From Maribacter sp. BPC-D8 (GTDB taxonomy: Bacteria > Bacteroidota > Bacteroidia > Flavobacteriales > Flavobacteriaceae), in assembly GCF_035207705.1 (NCBI RefSeq), contig NZ_CP128187.1:1302001-1366000 (forward strand): a stretch of 64,000 nt of DNA, in the 5' to 3' direction. Shown piece after piece: positions 18,361-27,036 of this stretch (the stretch's first letter is position 1; every line of letters starts with the position of its first letter). Position numbers and translations under genes: made by a program. The notes under the pieces were generated by a model. The model was not told the DNA's origin and did not search any database. It saw nothing but the letters and a program-made list of their open reading frames with translations.

Positions 18361-18520
18361 GATAACGAAACCTAAAAACCTACCCCCTATTTTTCTCATC
18401 ATAAAATTAGCAGCTATTTAGGTTTTAGTATTTGCATTTAATTTTAATAAAAACGAACTTCGGTATCATCTGCTAAAAAGAATTGAAACTCTTCTTAGCT
18501 CCACGATAGCAGTAATTAAA
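18361..18520. repeat. Glycosyltransferase-end fragment C fused to an R2 repeat
   Basis: 18361-18420 (GATAACGAAACC, then TACCCCCTATTTTTC) is a decayed minus-strand copy of the 3' end of the gene at 21772-23040. 18421-18520 is an R2 core (TTTGCATTTAATTTTAAT, AACGAACTTCGGTATCATC, ATTGAAACTCTTCTTAGCTC) ending in ATAGCAGTAATT. It belongs to the short R2 form without the ~26 bp segment. Bases 18209-18360 hold no gene; a CACATTATAACAATGT stretch is near their start. Confidence 0.75.
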
Positions 18521-18535
18521 GTAAAATAGAACGAC

Positions 18536-19198
18536 TTGATTAAAGAATACGAAAGAGATTTATCTGAATCGGATAAGAAAGTTATTTTAAAGGAAGTGAA
18601 GGAAACAAAATCTTACTTTCCTAAAACAAAAAAATCTGTTCTAATTAAACTTCCAGTTTTACTAGGGTTCATAATTGTAATTTACAATTTCCCTACGCTA
18701 TGGTTAATCATTCCAATACTAATTATATCGTTCTTCATGATATGGATGTTAGTAATGGAAGTAAAAGATTTAGCCCGTTTACCTAAATTCTTAAAAGAAA
18801 AAGTGGCGATAATTGAAACCGGTATTGCAAGAGTTCGAGAAATAAATATAGATCGATATGCCAAAATTAAAAGCTACAATGACGAAGGCGATCATTACAT
18901 CATTGAACGAGATGGTAAACTGATTATGATAGGTGGTCAGGAATTCGATGGTGTAAGAAAGCTCAAGAATAAGATTGAATATATAGAACTAATGGACTCA
19001 AGCAAAACAAGTGGTTATAATACAAGAATTATAAAATATGGTCAAAGCCTCGAACCATATCATGTATTTAAAGGCAAACTACCTGAAGAATTGATGAACT
19101 CAGAATTATGGAATCAACTGACGGAACAAGAACCATTTGATGGAAAACTTGAAGATTTGGATAAATACATAAAAAATAAAGCTACTAACAAGGTGTAA
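18536..19198 (+). CDS. Hypothetical membrane protein
   Basis: 220 residues from a TTG start at 18536; no upstream ATG is in frame, and the next ATG is inside the membrane segments. Two adjacent membrane helices cover about residues 36-52 and 54-78, with a charged N-terminus and a C-terminal soluble domain of ~140 residues (EGDHYIIERDGKLIMIGGQE). No family recognised. It begins 16 bp after the R2 right end and ends before a strong inverted repeat. Confidence 0.55.
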   Translation: MIKEYERDLSESDKKVILKEVKETKSYFPKTKKSVLIKLPVLLGFIIVIYNFPTLWLIIPILIISFFMIWMLVMEVKDLARLPKFLKEKVAIIETGIARVREINIDRYAKIKSYNDEGDHYIIERDGKLIMIGGQEFDGVRKLKNKIEYIELMDSSKTSGYNTRIIKYGQSLEPYHVFKGKLPEELMNSELWNQLTEQEPFDGKLEDLDKYIKNKATNKV

Positions 19199-19213
19199 AA
19201 ACACATTTTACAC

Positions 19214-19305
19214 CGAACGATAACGAAACCCCAACTACACCCTATTCTTCTTTTCTATTTATTTACCCATAAACTTTTGGTAGCAGTTATTACTGCGGAT
19301 TTAGT
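19214..19305. repeat. Glycosyltransferase-end fragment D
   Basis: GAACGATAACGAAACCCC, then CACCCTATTCTTC, then ATTTACCCATAAACTTTTGG. On the minus strand a +/-1 shift restores FMGK and IEKKNRV against FMSK and IEVKNRG of the intact gene. It is followed by GGTAGCAGTTATTACTGC, reminiscent of the R2 right end, but there is no R2 core here. Confidence 0.65.
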
Positions 19306-19317
19306 TTTAATCAAAAA

Positions 19318-19380
19318 AAGCTAAGCTTTGTGCGTTCAAAAAAACTATTAGTTTAATTATTTACGCACCAAGCTTAGCTT
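19318..19380. terminator. Long inverted repeat between convergent genes
   Basis: AAGCTAAGCTTTGTGCGT (19318-19335) pairs with ACGCACCAAGCTTAGCTT (19363-19380) with one mismatch in 18. The loop is 27 bases. It lies between the ends of 18536-19198 (+) and 19427-20308 (-), so it probably terminates both. Confidence 0.7.
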
Positions 19381-19426
19381 AACTGTTGTGTACACTATAT
19401 CACACAACTAAAAATATCTTAATTGA

Positions 19427-20308
19427 TTATTTTTTCAACTTAACAAAATAATCAAAAATTTCAGGAACATTTGCACTTGCCATACCATCATCGAAAGCAG
19501 CCTGTAGGCTAGCAGATGTAGCAGAAGCAACCTTAGATTTTGTACCAAGATCATCCATCATCTGTACAAAATAGCCTAAATCTTTATTCGCATTGGCGAT
19601 AGAAAAACCTAAATCACTTACATTATCTACTGCGTAGTTTTTACAAAACTTCATGAACGGTGAATTCGATGGTCCAGAAGACATAATATCGAAAAGTTGT
19701 TGCCCATCTACACCAGCAAGTTTAGCCGCTGCAAAAGCTTGTGACATTGCTACAACGGTAGTCATACCCATAAAGTTATTAATCAACTTTGTAGTATGGC
19801 CTGCACCTAAAGGTCCTAAATGAAATACATGTTCCCCTTGTTGATCTAATATAGGTTTTACCTTTTCAAAGGTATCTTTATCGCCAGCAGCCATAATGTT
19901 TAGCAATCCGTCTTTTGCGTGAGCCGGTGTACGACCAAGCGGAGCATCGATCATACCAGCGCCTTTTGCAGCAAGGTCTTTACCAATTTTCTGCGTAGAT
20001 GCAGGAATTGATGTTCCAAAATCAATTAAAACAGCACCTTCTTTAATACCCTCAAGAATACCATTTTCACCGTAAACGATTTTTTCTACAACAGCAGAAG
20101 TCGTTAAACAGAACATGATAATGTCACTATTTTCTGCTAATTCTTTTGGAGAGGCAGCTTCTTTAGCATTACCGCGAGCGATAACAGTTGCTACTGCATC
20201 TTTGTTAAGGTCCATTACATTTAGTTGGAAACCTCTTTTTTGTAGGTTCTCAACCATGTTGGCGCCCATTAGGCCGAGTCCTATAAATCCAATAGTAGGG
20301 TTTTTCAT
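19427..20308 (-). CDS. NAD(P)-dependent oxidoreductase, 3-hydroxyisobutyrate dehydrogenase family
   Basis: 293 residues, usual family length. Rossmann start GFIGLGLMGANM (residues ~7-18), then a substrate-site segment VLIDFGTSIPAST and DAPLGRTPAHAKDG. The catalytic lysine is in GAGHTTKLINNFM. These are beta-hydroxyacid dehydrogenases (3-hydroxyisobutyrate, tartronate semialdehyde and similar substrates); the exact substrate cannot be told. It is the only minus-strand gene in the 13.3-21.8 kb array, flanked by fragments D and E. Confidence 0.85.
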   Translation of the reverse strand: MKNPTIGFIGLGLMGANMVENLQKRGFQLNVMDLNKDAVATVIARGNAKEAASPKELAENSDIIMFCLTTSAVVEKIVYGENGILEGIKEGAVLIDFGTSIPASTQKIGKDLAAKGAGMIDAPLGRTPAHAKDGLLNIMAAGDKDTFEKVKPILDQQGEHVFHLGPLGAGHTTKLINNFMGMTTVVAMSQAFAAAKLAGVDGQQLFDIMSSGPSNSPFMKFCKNYAVDNVSDLGFSIANANKDLGYFVQMMDDLGTKSKVASATSASLQAAFDDGMASANVPEIFDYFVKLKK

Positions 20309-20369
20309 ATTTGTTTCATTATTTAGTGCAAAGATATAAATCTGCTAGTTAACATATTTTACTAGTTTA

Positions 20370-20565
20370 AAAAAGAAACTAAGCAACTATCCTCTATTCT
20401 TCTCCTTAATCCACTTGCTCATGAATTTAGTAGCCATTTAAGTTTTAATACTTGCATAAAATTTTTGAAAGAACGAACTTCGTTATCATGTGTTAAAAAG
20501 ACCTTGTGCTGAGCTTTTCCAAGTATTGAAACTTTTGTTAGCTACAAGTTGGGCATTATTTAAAA
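20370..20565. repeat. Glycosyltransferase-end fragment E fused to an R2 repeat
   Basis: On the minus strand 20437-20385 reads MATKFMSKWIKEKNRG then stop, the best preserved copy of the end of the gene at 21772-23040. The plus-strand continuation is a long-form R2 core (AATTTTTGAAAGAACGAAC, TTCGTTATCATG, ACCTTGTGCTGAGCTTTTCC, ATTGAAAC), ending GTTGGGCATTATTT next to the start of the acyltransferase gene. No other gene is present between 20309 and 20568. Confidence 0.8.
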
Positions 20566-20568
20566 AAA

Positions 20569-21627
20569 ATGAATAGAATTTACAATTTAGATTATCTAAG
20601 AGGATTGGCTGCTTTTGGAATTATGATTTATCATTATCTCACCTGGACATATGGAAAATTTTCAGCAGAAGCTTTTTTAGGTAAATTTGGGATTTACGGC
20701 GTTTCAATTTTTTATATTTTAAGTGGTCTGACTCTTTATTATGTATACTACAATAGAATGACATTTAACAAAAATGACCTTTCTTTATTTTTTCGTAAAA
20801 GAATATTTAGAATTTTCCCATTGCTGTGGCTTGTAACAATATTTGCAATTATAATTTCAAGAAATATTCCAAATTTTTATGATTTATTTCTAAACTTAAC
20901 TGGTCTCTTTGGTTTTTTGAAATGGGACACCTATTTTTCACCTGGAGCTTGGTCTATCGGAAATGAATTAGTGTTTTACATCTTTCTCCCAATATTTATA
21001 CTACTTTCTAAGTCATATAAGTCTATAATGATTGTATTATCAATTATAATTTTTAGCCTTTACGTTTACTTTGCTTTTTTTTTATTAAAAGTAGAGCTTC
21101 CTTTAAGCGAACAATGGACAAATTACGTAAATCCATTAAATCAAATTTTTCTTTTTCTTGGAGGGTTTTTAATTGGATTATTCTCAAATAAGGTGAAATT
21201 GAACAATACTATTCTATCTATTGGATTACTAGCAAGTATTTTAATTTTTATATTATATCCAGTATCAGGCGATACTATAGTTATTGTTACAGGATTTAAT
21301 CGCTTAGGCTTAACAGCTTGCTGTTTGGTTATCTGTGCTACTATTTACAAACTTTCCATAAAACTACCATCTTTTATACACAAGCCTTTAATGATAATAG
21401 GTGAGACGAGTTATTCCATTTATTTATTACACCCCTTAGTTTATAGTGCTATGGGAGTAATAATTACTTTAATAAATGCTAAAGTTTTTAAAATAGAAGT
21501 CCCAATTTTTATTCAACTTTCATTATCAATCGCAATGACTCTTTTACTTAGTTACTTTGTTTACAAATATTACGAAAGATATTTTTTAAAATTTGGACGC
21601 AAAAAAACAACGCACAAAAATTTATAA
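20569..21627 (+). CDS. Acyltransferase 3 (OafA/YrhL-type) membrane protein
   Basis: 352 residues with about ten membrane helices. The opening NLDYLRGLAAFGIMIYHYLT carries the Arg and His typical of the acyltransferase 3 family. The GAWSIGNELVFYIFLPIFIL segment and the GETSYSIYLLHPLVY segment near the end also fit. Members transfer acetyl or other acyl groups onto surface sugars from the inner membrane. It converges on the glycosyltransferase at 21772-23040. A shared role in glycan modification is possible, but the gene is an inserted unit of the array, so the link may be accidental. Confidence 0.85.
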   Translation: MNRIYNLDYLRGLAAFGIMIYHYLTWTYGKFSAEAFLGKFGIYGVSIFYILSGLTLYYVYYNRMTFNKNDLSLFFRKRIFRIFPLLWLVTIFAIIISRNIPNFYDLFLNLTGLFGFLKWDTYFSPGAWSIGNELVFYIFLPIFILLSKSYKSIMIVLSIIIFSLYVYFAFFLLKVELPLSEQWTNYVNPLNQIFLFLGGFLIGLFSNKVKLNNTILSIGLLASILIFILYPVSGDTIVIVTGFNRLGLTACCLVICATIYKLSIKLPSFIHKPLMIIGETSYSIYLLHPLVYSAMGVIITLINAKVFKIEVPIFIQLSLSIAMTLLLSYFVYKYYERYFLKFGRKKTTHKNL

Positions 21628-21771
21628 AAATAATAATGCATTTGTCGCTTAACTCAATGTTCAAGTATTTTTGCAAGGTCGCCAAATCTTAATTTTGGCT
21701 ATTTGGAGAAAGAAAGATAAATATTAAAATTGGCTCGTGTATAATTTCAATCGATAACGAAACCCAACAAA

Positions 21772-23040
21772 CTAACCCCTATTCTTCACCTCAATCCATT
21801 TACTCATAAACTTAGTTGCCGTCATGGTTTGGTGCTGTAATAATGCTCCGGTGAAGTTTTTTGTTCTGTGAGATTTTAAACCCTTTTGCAGTTGGTCGAT
21901 TTTTTCTAAAAGAATACTTTCTAAGCTGGTTTTAGCATACAAAGTATTCACTAATGTTTTGCCTTTCTCTTGAGCGTTATCCCATTCAGGTTCAGTTGTG
22001 TACAAACGTACAGCGGCATTAGCAAACTCGTTAGGATCATCTTCTATACCACCGTTCCAATCTAGAATACCGTGCATGCCTTCGGCGCCTATAGTTGTGG
22101 TGACACTTGGTGTTCCGTTTTGCATAGCTGAAAGTAATTTTCCTTTAATTCCCGCTCCAAAACGTAGCGGAGCCAAACATACTTTGGCTGATTGCATTAC
22201 TTCATTAACATCGGCTGCTCTACCGTGTACTTGAAATCCCGTTGCAGGATTATTCATTTCTACAATTTGCTGTGGTAAATAGGCACCGTAAATATGTAAT
22301 TTGGCTTCAGGTAATTGGGTATGAATTAGTGACCAAATAGTAGTTTTTAAGTATTTAACCGCATCTATATTAGGAGCGTGTTTTCCGCCACCAATAAATA
22401 TAAAATCTTTTCTTTCTTCAAAAGTTTTCCAAATGGTTTCGGTAGTAATTTCATCGACCATAAACGGAAGTAACAACAATAGACTTTTATCTATTTTGAT
22501 AACATCGTTCAATAACTCTAATTCGTAGCTAGAGATAATCAAAGACAAGTCGCACCGATAAATACTGGCAATTTCTCGCTTGGTTTTATCATCTGTTAAC
22601 CAAGCATCTGTAGTAAATGGAATATCTTTTTTAAAACATTGCTCACGCACATGACGAAGCGAATGCAAATCTTCAGTATCTAAAACACGAAGCGCATCGG
22701 GACAGTTTTCCGCCACGCGCCACCCAAATTGTTCTTCGGTCAAAAAGCGATCGAACAATACCACATTAGGTTTCAACTCCGAAACAAAAACATCAAAAGA
22801 ACTATCGTTCATTTTTATATCCGCCGTTTGATATCCTAAAGAAGTTACATCTGCCGAAAAATCTGACCGAGAAGCCGCAGAAGCAATAGTTATCGAATAT
22901 CCCTGCTTTTGAAATACGTCTAATAACTGCATCATACGAACACCAGCAGCCGTAGAAGCAGGTTCTGGCCATACGAGAGCAATTACGAGGAGATTTTTGG
23001 AGTTATTTTTTATGTACAAAGTCCGAAGTATTAAGTACAA
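21772..23040 (-). CDS. Glycosyltransferase, GT4-like
   Basis: 422 residues of GT-B type. The N-terminal Rossmann part shows NLLVIALVWPEPASTAAGVR and the C-terminal part the donor-site elements FIFIGGGKHAPNIDAVKYL and APLRFGAGIKGKLLSAMQNG, then TTIGAEGM. It should transfer a sugar onto an envelope glycan. The first ~14 residues (MYLILRTLYIKNNS) are encoded by a repeat of the TACTTTGTACTTAATACTTC type, so the native start seems to have been replaced. Its last ~17 codons are repeated in decayed form at four sites between 14.4 and 20.5 kb. Confidence 0.85.
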   Translation of the reverse strand: MYLILRTLYIKNNSKNLLVIALVWPEPASTAAGVRMMQLLDVFQKQGYSITIASAASRSDFSADVTSLGYQTADIKMNDSSFDVFVSELKPNVVLFDRFLTEEQFGWRVAENCPDALRVLDTEDLHSLRHVREQCFKKDIPFTTDAWLTDDKTKREIASIYRCDLSLIISSYELELLNDVIKIDKSLLLLLPFMVDEITTETIWKTFEERKDFIFIGGGKHAPNIDAVKYLKTTIWSLIHTQLPEAKLHIYGAYLPQQIVEMNNPATGFQVHGRAADVNEVMQSAKVCLAPLRFGAGIKGKLLSAMQNGTPSVTTTIGAEGMHGILDWNGGIEDDPNEFANAAVRLYTTEPEWDNAQEKGKTLVNTLYAKTSLESILLEKIDQLQKGLKSHRTKNFTGALLQHQTMTATKFMSKWIEVKNRG

Positions 23041-23084
23041 AGTACGGGAAATGGTTGTTGGATGGCAAGTTTTTAGTTTTGCTA

Positions 23085-23790
23085 CGTCTTTGCGAGGAGC
23101 TTTTCGCGACGTAGCAATCTGTTCGTTGTATGTTAGGAAGTAGATTTCAGTAATCAGTTACAGTAGGCAGTCTCAGTTTTCAGTTAACATGTCAGTCTGA
23201 GCGCAGTCGAAGACCCTTGCTAGTTAGAAAGTTATTTCGTGTTCCATTCCCTTCGACTGCGCTCAGGATGACATTATGTTTACAAGAATGTCACTTCGAG
23301 TGGCTTTTAGTTGTAGACTAGGGGAAATCAAAAAGTTGTATCGAGAACCTTGGTACACAAAAGGGTTCTCGATACTAATTTCTCGTGCCTCGAAATTCAC
23401 TCGAACTGACAAAACGTTAAATAAGAAAGCTAAGGCCATTGAGCGTAGCCGAAGTGAGCGTGTCCCAAACAAACAGATAGCTGCGCTCTGCTCGCTATGA
23501 CGAATTCAAAACGTCTTTGCGAGGAGCTTTTCGCGACGTGGCAATCTGTTAGTTGTATGTTAGGAAGTAGATTTCAGTGATCAGTTACAGTAGGCAGTCT
23601 CAGTTTTCAGTTAACATGTCAGTCTGAGCGCAGTCGCAGACCCTTGCTAGTTAGAAAGTTATTGCGTGTTCCATTCCCTTCGACTGCGCTCAGGATGACA
23701 TTTCCTTCACAAAAATGTCACTTCGAGTGGCTTTTTAGTTGCAGCATAGCGGAAACCAAAAAGTTGTATCGAGAACCTTTGGTATTGGGT
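23085..23790. repeat. R1 repeat mosaic, block 4
   Basis: Two copies in tandem, about 23088-23506 and 23507-23790. Each begins with the GCGAGGAGCTTTTCGCGACG module and includes AATCAGTTACAGTAGGCAG and CAGTCTGAGCGCAGTCG. The GTATCGAGAACC hairpin and GAGCGTAGCCGAAGTGAGCG are complete in the first copy only. The block separates the glycosyltransferase from the helicase, whose stop codon is 20 bp away. No supported gene lies inside. Confidence 0.85.
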
Positions 23791-23810
23791 AAAAATTCTA
23801 CTTCTTCTAT

Positions 23811-25322
23811 TTACATTTTCGCAGCAAACATCTTCGAGATCTTAGAACGCAATTTTCGTTCATAATCCTCTTCTAGCCATTCTTTATAATTCTTGGTATT
23901 GTTCATTATACAGTAAGAATATTGGCGTACACGATATTTGATTTCCTCTTTTAGTTTTTTGGCTAGAATACGGGCATCAAAAACATCTTCTGAATTCTCT
24001 ACACATATTTTGGCGTGCTGCTGAATACTTCGTTCAAGAACCAATTTAGATTTTTCGCCGTTAGCGAAACTCTTTTTGTATTCTGCTTTTATATCAAAGT
24101 CTATCTCTGTAGATTTTGCAAATTCTGCACGAAGATCTGCCGGCATTTCATAAACAAATTCCCGTTCGATCTCTTCATCGTTTTTGATATTCTCTAAGTA
24201 GAAATCAGGAAAATGAAAGATTTCTTGCCAATCGATACCTGCATTCCACAATCCGAAACGGGCAACATTGTTCCCCATATCAATAACGTTGAATTCCTCT
24301 TTATGAGGCAGGTATCGAGAACCACGACCAATCATTTGAAAATAAAGTGTCAATGATCTTGTAGCACGGTTCAAAATAATAGTCTCTACACTAGGCTCAT
24401 CGAAACCAGTAGTCAAAATACTTACCGATGTAAGAATAGCATCGGGCGTTTCTTTAAACCATTTTAGAATATCTTTTCGCTCTGTGGCGTTATTTTTATT
24501 ATCAAGATGACGAATATTGTAACCAGCCTTTTTAAAAGTCTCACAAACATACCTAGACGTGTTAATACCATTATTGAATATTAACGTCTTCGTGCCTTTA
24601 CCAATTTCATTATAGGCAGAAACTAGCTTGTTAAGCATGCTGTGATTACCATATAATTCATCAGAAGATTTAACTGTATAATCACCGCTAATACCAAGTT
24701 TTAGGGTCTGTAGGCTAACATCGTAATTATACATGTTTGCCTTTGCCAAGAACTTTTTCTGAATTAACGATTCAATAGACTCGCCCACAATCAACTTTTT
24801 ATAGTTGTCTTTCATGGGTAGTTTAATATTAGAACTCAACGGAGTAGCCGTAACCCCAAGAATAACGGAGTTTTCAAAGAATTTAAAAAGCTTACGGAAC
24901 GAATTGTAATGCGCTTCATCAATAATAACGAGTCCGATATTATTAATCTCGATCTTCTCTTCTTGCAAACGATTATTCAGTGTTTCGACCATGGCCACAA
25001 AACACATAAACTCATCTTGATCTTGCCACTCTTTTACTTCGCTATTTATGATTTTGTTCTTAACACCGAAACCGTTCAGCATTCTAGACGTCTGCTGACT
25101 TAATTCTATACGATGCGTAAGTACAATTACTTTTTTATTAGTTCTTGCAATGTAGCGTTTGGCAATTTCAGAGAATACCACCGTTTTACCACCACCGGTA
25201 GGCAATTGGTATAACAAATTAGAATTATCGCCATTCTCATCTAAATATTTAAAAATGGAATGTAGATCCTCCTCTTGATAATCGTACAGGGTCTTCTCAG
25301 TAATATCGTTATGTAGCTTCAA
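23811..25322 (-). CDS. DEAD/DEAH-box (SF2) helicase
   Basis: 503 residues from a TTG start. A Q-motif-like YDYQEEDLHSIF precedes Walker A PTGGGKT (41-47); DEAH is in LVIIDEAHYNSF, motif III is VTATPLS, and the second RecA domain has QMIGRGSRYLPH. This is the XPB/ResIII-like branch of superfamily 2, usually DNA translocases in repair or restriction. The C-terminal ~100 residues are charged and helical. No methylase or nuclease partner is adjacent, so a restriction role is not supported. The TTG start is accepted because no upstream ATG is in frame. Confidence 0.85.
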   Translation of the reverse strand: MKLHNDITEKTLYDYQEEDLHSIFKYLDENGDNSNLLYQLPTGGGKTVVFSEIAKRYIARTNKKVIVLTHRIELSQQTSRMLNGFGVKNKIINSEVKEWQDQDEFMCFVAMVETLNNRLQEEKIEINNIGLVIIDEAHYNSFRKLFKFFENSVILGVTATPLSSNIKLPMKDNYKKLIVGESIESLIQKKFLAKANMYNYDVSLQTLKLGISGDYTVKSSDELYGNHSMLNKLVSAYNEIGKGTKTLIFNNGINTSRYVCETFKKAGYNIRHLDNKNNATERKDILKWFKETPDAILTSVSILTTGFDEPSVETIILNRATRSLTLYFQMIGRGSRYLPHKEEFNVIDMGNNVARFGLWNAGIDWQEIFHFPDFYLENIKNDEEIEREFVYEMPADLRAEFAKSTEIDFDIKAEYKKSFANGEKSKLVLERSIQQHAKICVENSEDVFDARILAKKLKEEIKYRVRQYSYCIMNNTKNYKEWLEEDYERKLRSKISKMFAAKM

Positions 25323-25421
25323 AAGGTTTGTAGGCGTTTATTTATGTTAATAATGCAAAAACCTTATAAAATTATGGGATTTTTATGGGTCTAGGAAATA
25401 AAAAACTTGAAAAAAACAATA

Positions 25422-26351
25422 TTAATAGCCCTTGTCAGAATCTACTAAATTTTGCAATTTTTCTCCGGAACCTATCCTTTTATAGTTTTCTATTATCTGC
25501 GGAATTACAGAATTAGTATCGGAAACACTAGCGTAATGCGGAGTCATATGCACTTTTTTATGATCCCAAAAAGGATGGCTTTTGGGTAATGGCTCTGTAT
25601 GGTATACATCTAAACAAGCCCCAGACAAATGATTTTCATCTAACAGCTCAATTAAATCATCATCTACCAAATGACCACCACGAGCAACATTAATAACGTA
25701 TGCATTTTTAGGAAGTTGAGACATCAACGCTTTGTTTAGAATACCTTCGGTTGCGGGAGTTAGTGGTAATAAACACACTAAAACATCGGTAGTTTTTAAG
25801 AACTCTTTTTGTTCATCTGCACCAGAAAAGGTTGTTACGCCCTCAATATTCTTTTTACTCCTACTCCACCCTTGTACTTTGAATCCGAATTTGGTAAGGT
25901 CAGTAGCAGTTAGTGCACCCAATTCACCCAGCCCCAAAATACCAACGGTTACATCTTTAATTCTTAAGTACTCTTTCGGTTCCCATATATGGGCGACCTG
26001 GTCTAATTTATAAGCGTTTAAATTTTTAAGATGAGCAAGTATAACACTTAGAACATGTTCAGACATATCACCCGCTAAAAACGGATCTACAATACGTGTA
26101 ATAGGAATATTTTTAGGACGGGTTTCATCTTCAAAAATATAATCTACCCCAGCACCGGCAGAAGCAATACATTTTAAATTAGGGTAATTGGCAAGTGTAC
26201 CGGTAGGATGCTTCCAGATGACCGCCATGGTAATTTCATCTTTTGGGTGGTCTTCCAGATAGCTATATACCTTTAATGAGTTATCTGCCTTTTGCAAGGC
26301 ATTCTTCCAAAGTTCAATTTTATTATCTTGTCTAATAACTACTATTGCCAT
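25422..26351 (-). CDS. D-2-hydroxyacid dehydrogenase, GhrA-like
   Basis: 309 residues. Nucleotide-binding loop GLGELGALTATDL, then the conserved INVARGGHLV with the catalytic Arg. The acidic/His pair is in CLDVYHTEPLPKSHPFW and MTPHYASVSD. The length and these motifs fit glyoxylate/hydroxypyruvate reductase A, which reduces glyoxylate or hydroxypyruvate with NADPH in the cytoplasm. It lies 3 bp after the DUF6155 gene on the same strand, so the two are probably one transcript. Confidence 0.85.
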   Translation of the reverse strand: MAIVVIRQDNKIELWKNALQKADNSLKVYSYLEDHPKDEITMAVIWKHPTGTLANYPNLKCIASAGAGVDYIFEDETRPKNIPITRIVDPFLAGDMSEHVLSVILAHLKNLNAYKLDQVAHIWEPKEYLRIKDVTVGILGLGELGALTATDLTKFGFKVQGWSRSKKNIEGVTTFSGADEQKEFLKTTDVLVCLLPLTPATEGILNKALMSQLPKNAYVINVARGGHLVDDDLIELLDENHLSGACLDVYHTEPLPKSHPFWDHKKVHMTPHYASVSDTNSVIPQIIENYKRIGSGEKLQNLVDSDKGY

Positions 26352-26354
26352 ATG

Positions 26355-26864
26355 CTAATCTATAATATCTAATGCTTTTGAGAACTCATCTTCAAATAGC
26401 CATTTTTGTTTTTGTGTTTCTGTATATATTTTTAAGATACGTTCTCTAAATTCAGGAAAGACACCCTGCACTGTTGTAAATTGTATAACCTCGTTAAATG
26501 AATTTAGCATGCTTCTATAAAAAGAATCGGGTACATTCTTCTCCATCGAGAAGGTTTGTGCGATTTCTAGATTATAGCACATAACATCGGCAATTAAATG
26601 TGGGTCAACTCCTAATTTGATAAAATGCTTCAAGAATTTTTGAGCAACAGAACGTCTTGCTTTAGGTCTTCTTCGCTTGAGCGGAAAATACTCGTTAGAT
26701 ATTTTAGCTTTTGCATCTTGCACCAATTTATCTTCTTTGGGGTTGAATGCAAAATCGTAATAGGTCTTTACGGCAGGAAATTTCTCGTATAGCTCTACTA
26801 TTTGCTCTTCAAGCGCCTTTTTTGGAAGCTTGGATATATAAGATTTTAGTGCCCTTTTACTCAT
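26355..26864 (-). CDS. DUF6155 family protein
   Basis: 169 residues, basic, all-helical. Start MSKRALKSYISKLPKKALEE, then VKTYYDFAFNPKEDKLVQDA and a ADVMCYNLEIAQTFS segment, as in the DUF6155 family of Bacteroidota. No known function. It is the first gene of a two-gene unit with the hydroxyacid dehydrogenase and diverges from rpoD across ~170 bp. Confidence 0.75.
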   Translation of the reverse strand: MSKRALKSYISKLPKKALEEQIVELYEKFPAVKTYYDFAFNPKEDKLVQDAKAKISNEYFPLKRRRPKARRSVAQKFLKHFIKLGVDPHLIADVMCYNLEIAQTFSMEKNVPDSFYRSMLNSFNEVIQFTTVQGVFPEFRERILKIYTETQKQKWLFEDEFSKALDIID

Positions 26865-27036
26865 AAAAATACAGTGTCTATATTCAAAAATACGCTTTAC
26901 AGAAACAACCTCCTAAAAGCTTAATTCTTTGTTAAAGCTAATAAATGCTGTAGAAGTATAGTGAATTTGATTAGGAAATACGGATAAAAAGCGGTATGTT
27001 GTAAACTTGTACAACTTCTAAATTCCATACACACAT

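Noticed and set aside
13302..21771. Interpretation as a classical integron
   Set aside because: No integron integrase, no attI and no good attC consensus are visible, so only an integron-like layout is reported.
23811..25322. Helicase as part of a restriction or defence system
   Set aside because: No methylase, nuclease or other defence gene is adjacent; its neighbours are an R1 block and a metabolic dehydrogenase.
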